Positions 5,350 to 6,730 of a stretch of 6,730 nt of DNA are shown one piece after another. Source of the DNA: Porticoccaceae bacterium (GTDB lineage: Bacteria; Pseudomonadota; Gammaproteobacteria; Pseudomonadales; Porticoccaceae); the NCBI GenBank assembly GCA_019090225.1, contig JAHRWI010000082.1, positions 1 to 6,730 on the forward strand. The letters run 5' to 3'. The notes under the pieces are model-generated. The model searched no databases and had not been told where the DNA came from. It saw nothing but the letters and a program-made list of their open reading frames with translations. Each line of letters starts with the position of its first letter. The first letter of the stretch is position 1. Position numbers and translations under genes: made by a program.

Positions 5350-6387
5350 CTATTCTTCCAGGGAGCCACCACAACTACTGCCCTGACCGGCAGTACAAGC
5401 GTAACAATGTTCCCCAGTTGCAATAGCATTGCCGACAACGCTTGTGTCATCAAGAAAGGTTTGCAAATGGGGCCGGTGATGATCTACCGCAATCAATAAT
5501 GAGCGATCAGGTTCATGCTCATCGATCAGATTGCCGCTTTGAACAGGCATGTTTACAGGAGCAGTCATAGGCAACTCGAGCATTTGATTAAAATCACAGT
5601 CATACAAATAACCCTGCCAATCAACACTCACCAGGGAGCGACACATGACCGATGTCAGATTGGCATCAGTATAACTCGCCTTAAGCAAATCCATGTATTC
5701 GTGATACTGCCCTTTCGCCAGCAGCATGCCGCCAAAACGGCTGATTGGCATATTGGTAATGGTAAACAAGTGATCAAACTCAATACCAAAGTCCGTCCTT
5801 AAACGGTCTTTGTATTCGTCCTCAAGAGTCTGTTGAGCGGGCGGCAGAAACGCCCCGTTTGGGTTATAGACCAGATTTAGCGGCAATCCAGGATCACGCC
5901 CATAGCCGAGCCTATTAAGCCTTTGCAGGGCTTCTATACTGGTCTCGAAAACACCCTTGCCTCGCTGTTCAGCAACATTATCTACATCGTAACAAGGTAG
6001 AGAAGCGGTAACATTCACGCCTTGCTCCGCCAAAAATTCCGGCAGGTGTTGATAACCCGGTTCCATCAGAATCGTTAAATTACAACGATCAATCACCTCC
6101 ACCCCCAAAGCTCTGGCTGCCTTAACAAGGTAAGAAAAGTGGGGATTCATCTCCGGTGCGCCACCGGTGAGATCAAGGGTGGTCACTTTCCGCTTAGCCA
6201 AAACTGCGAGCACTAGATCGATATTCTGCCGCGACATCAACTCAGTCCGCTTAGGGCCTGCATTAACATGACAGTGGGTGCAGGTCTGATTACACAGATA
6301 GCCCAGGTTGACCTGCAAGGTCGTCAAGTCACCGCGCTGAAGGAGCGGGAAACTGCTGTCTAATAAAAGCGGTCGTGTATCAAGCAT
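5350..6387 (-). CDS. arsS: Arsenosugar biosynthesis radical SAM protein ArsS (Cys form)
   Basis: ArsS is a cytoplasmic radical SAM enzyme. In its family it is known to join the 5'-deoxyadenosyl group of SAM to a methylated arsenic species, giving an arsenic-containing nucleoside on the way to arsenosugars. The 345-residue product opens with the family block LQVNLGYLCNQTCTHCHVNA; C32, C36 and C39 form the CxxxCxxC iron-sulfur site. It continues with LDLTGGAPEMNPHF (71-84, SAM-binding GG motif). The C-terminal Cys-rich domain (DUF3641 type) shows MCR (248-250), GYLYDCDFNQML (259-270) and the end motif CYACTAGQGSSCGG with C328, C331 and C339. Some family members carry selenocysteine in this end motif; here C339 is encoded by TGT (5371-5373). 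The ATG gives the expected N-terminus but has only a weak ribosome site. It is the first gene of a three-gene cluster. No arsM is in the window. Confidence 0.95.
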   Translation of the reverse strand: MLDTRPLLLDSSFPLLQRGDLTTLQVNLGYLCNQTCTHCHVNAGPKRTELMSRQNIDLVLAVLAKRKVTTLDLTGGAPEMNPHFSYLVKAARALGVEVIDRCNLTILMEPGYQHLPEFLAEQGVNVTASLPCYDVDNVAEQRGKGVFETSIEALQRLNRLGYGRDPGLPLNLVYNPNGAFLPPAQQTLEDEYKDRLRTDFGIEFDHLFTITNMPISRFGGMLLAKGQYHEYMDLLKASYTDANLTSVMCRSLVSVDWQGYLYDCDFNQMLELPMTAPVNMPVQSGNLIDEHEPDRSLLIAVDHHRPHLQTFLDDTSVVGNAIATGEHCYACTAGQGSSCGGSLEE

Positions 6388-6624
6388 AATCTGGCTATCT
6401 TTAGGCTGATTTGGTTTCGACGGTTACCGTTAAATCGACTTATAGACTATAGGGTAGTTGGACTGAGCCAAAGTTTTTATTTGGCATACTTACTCAAAAC
6501 TACGGCATCGCAAAGGTTCAGCATCGCGTATAAAGTCCCTGGAAGAGGTGACAACCTATCAATCCGGCAAGCGCCTCAGCAAAACGAAGCGCTAGCGCGC
6601 AAACAAATTCGCAGGCCATATGTT
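6388..6624. other. Intergenic region between the EnvC-like gene and arsS
   Basis: This 237-base stretch contains no coding frame I can support. Its arsS-proximal part holds two short perfect palindromes described separately. Its EnvC-proximal part contains the perfect 10-base palindrome GCGCTAGCGC (6589-6598) and a possible 5-bp stem pairing 6570-6574 with 6589-6593. No T tract follows in the minus direction, so a classic intrinsic terminator for the upstream gene is not evident. Confidence 0.5.
6420..6471 (-). promoter_or_regulatory. Candidate arsS promoter/operator region with twin palindromes
   Basis: Two perfect 11-base inverted repeats stand upstream of arsS: ACGGT-T-ACCGT (plus 6420-6430) and TATAG-A-CTATA (plus 6441-6451). 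Their centres are 21 bases apart, two helical turns. On the minus strand the second contains TATAGT, five of six -10 matches, and TTGGCT (plus 6466-6471) lies upstream as a -35-like box. The 14-base spacer is too short for a normal sigma70 promoter, so an activator-dependent promoter or a different -35 is possible. Position, 33 bases or more before the ATG, suits a regulated promoter; function is inference. Confidence 0.35.
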
Positions 6625-6730
6625 TCACTGTCTCGGCAACAAACGCATCGGATCAACCGGCTTACCGTTCTTCCTGAGTTCGAAATAGAGTCGGCCACGG
6701 TTATTAGGGTCACCACCGACCGTCGATATC
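6625..6730 (-). CDS. C-terminal end of an EnvC-like LytM/M23-domain protein (cut by window edge)
   Basis: The last 34 residues plus TGA stop of a protein whose start lies beyond the right edge can be read. They include STVGGDPNNRGRLYFELRKN and end DPMRLLPRQ. This is the standard end of an M23/LytM peptidase fold (GxxxxxYFEIRxxGxPVDP). In active zinc peptidases the final motif is HLHFE; here it reads RLYFE, so both metal or catalytic histidines are replaced. E. coli EnvC has the same kind of change (SLYFE), which points to a non-catalytic activator of cell-division amidases rather than an active endopeptidase or NlpD. Only the tail is seen, so the coiled-coil domain expected in EnvC cannot be checked. 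It runs in the same direction as arsS, 237 bases upstream. Confidence 0.8.
   Translation of the reverse strand, partial: ISTVGGDPNNRGRLYFELRKNGKPVDPMRLLPRQ

Noticed and set aside
5291..5374. 28-residue N-terminal extension of the glycosyltransferase
   Set aside because: It consists largely of repeat-encoded KANV units, overlaps arsS, and lies upstream of an ATG with a good ribosome site and the normal family N-terminus.
5515..5802. Plus-strand open frame antisense to arsS
   Set aside because: The arsS frame is strongly supported by its Cys motifs; the antisense product is His/Ile-rich without any motif.
6570..6598. GC-rich hairpin and GCGCTAGCGC palindrome after the EnvC-like gene, as an intrinsic terminator
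   Set aside because: The pairing is short with a 14-base loop and is not followed by a T run in the direction of transcription.

Overview
This window looks like a piece of a gammaproteobacterial chromosome, probably from a marine or otherwise aquatic lineage. That placement is an inference from the ccmABCDEF gene order, the CcmE and EnvC sequence style, the moderate GC content (about 50%) and the presence of an ArsS-type radical SAM cluster. Every gene I can support lies on the minus strand, so transcription runs from high to low coordinates.

Region by region, in the direction of transcription: (1) 6730-6625 is the last 34 residues of an M23/LytM-fold protein, best matched to EnvC-type amidase activators. 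(2) 6624-6388 is a 237-base intergenic region with two neighbouring short perfect palindromes just upstream of arsS. (3) 6387-3929 is a three-gene cluster: arsS (radical SAM protein with a C-terminal Cys-rich domain), a family 2 glycosyltransferase of the rSAM/selenodomain-associated transferase 2 type, and a DUF2064 nucleotidyltransferase-fold protein of the transferase 1 type. (4) 3785-3597 is a small acidic, helix-rich protein gene with its own ribosome binding site and a plausible promoter. (5) 3477-1 is the System I cytochrome c maturation operon ccmA, ccmB, ccmC, ccmD, ccmE, with ccmF cut by the left edge of the window. The ccm genes are tightly packed, with overlaps or gaps of 8 bases or less.

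How the genes work together: CcmA and CcmB form the ABC module that, with CcmC and CcmD, loads and releases haem on the periplasmic chaperone CcmE. CcmF then belongs to the ligation step that attaches haem to apocytochrome c. In the arsenic cluster, ArsS is known in its family to add the 5'-deoxyadenosyl group of SAM to methylated arsenic, giving an arsenosugar precursor. The two transferases beside it are candidates for later sugar or lipid steps, but their reactions are not known to me. No arsM (arsenite methyltransferase) is present in the window, so its substrate must come from a gene elsewhere or from the environment.

The less ordinary features are: the conserved three-gene arsenosugar-type cluster, with Cys rather than selenocysteine in its C-terminal motif; twin palindromes 21 bp apart in front of it; a 3 x 12 bp tandem repeat at the arsS/glycosyltransferase junction; a 4 x 15 bp degenerate tandem repeat encoding the tail of CcmE; and a palindrome around a -10-like sequence immediately before ccmA. 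I see no mobile element, CRISPR array, tRNA or rRNA.
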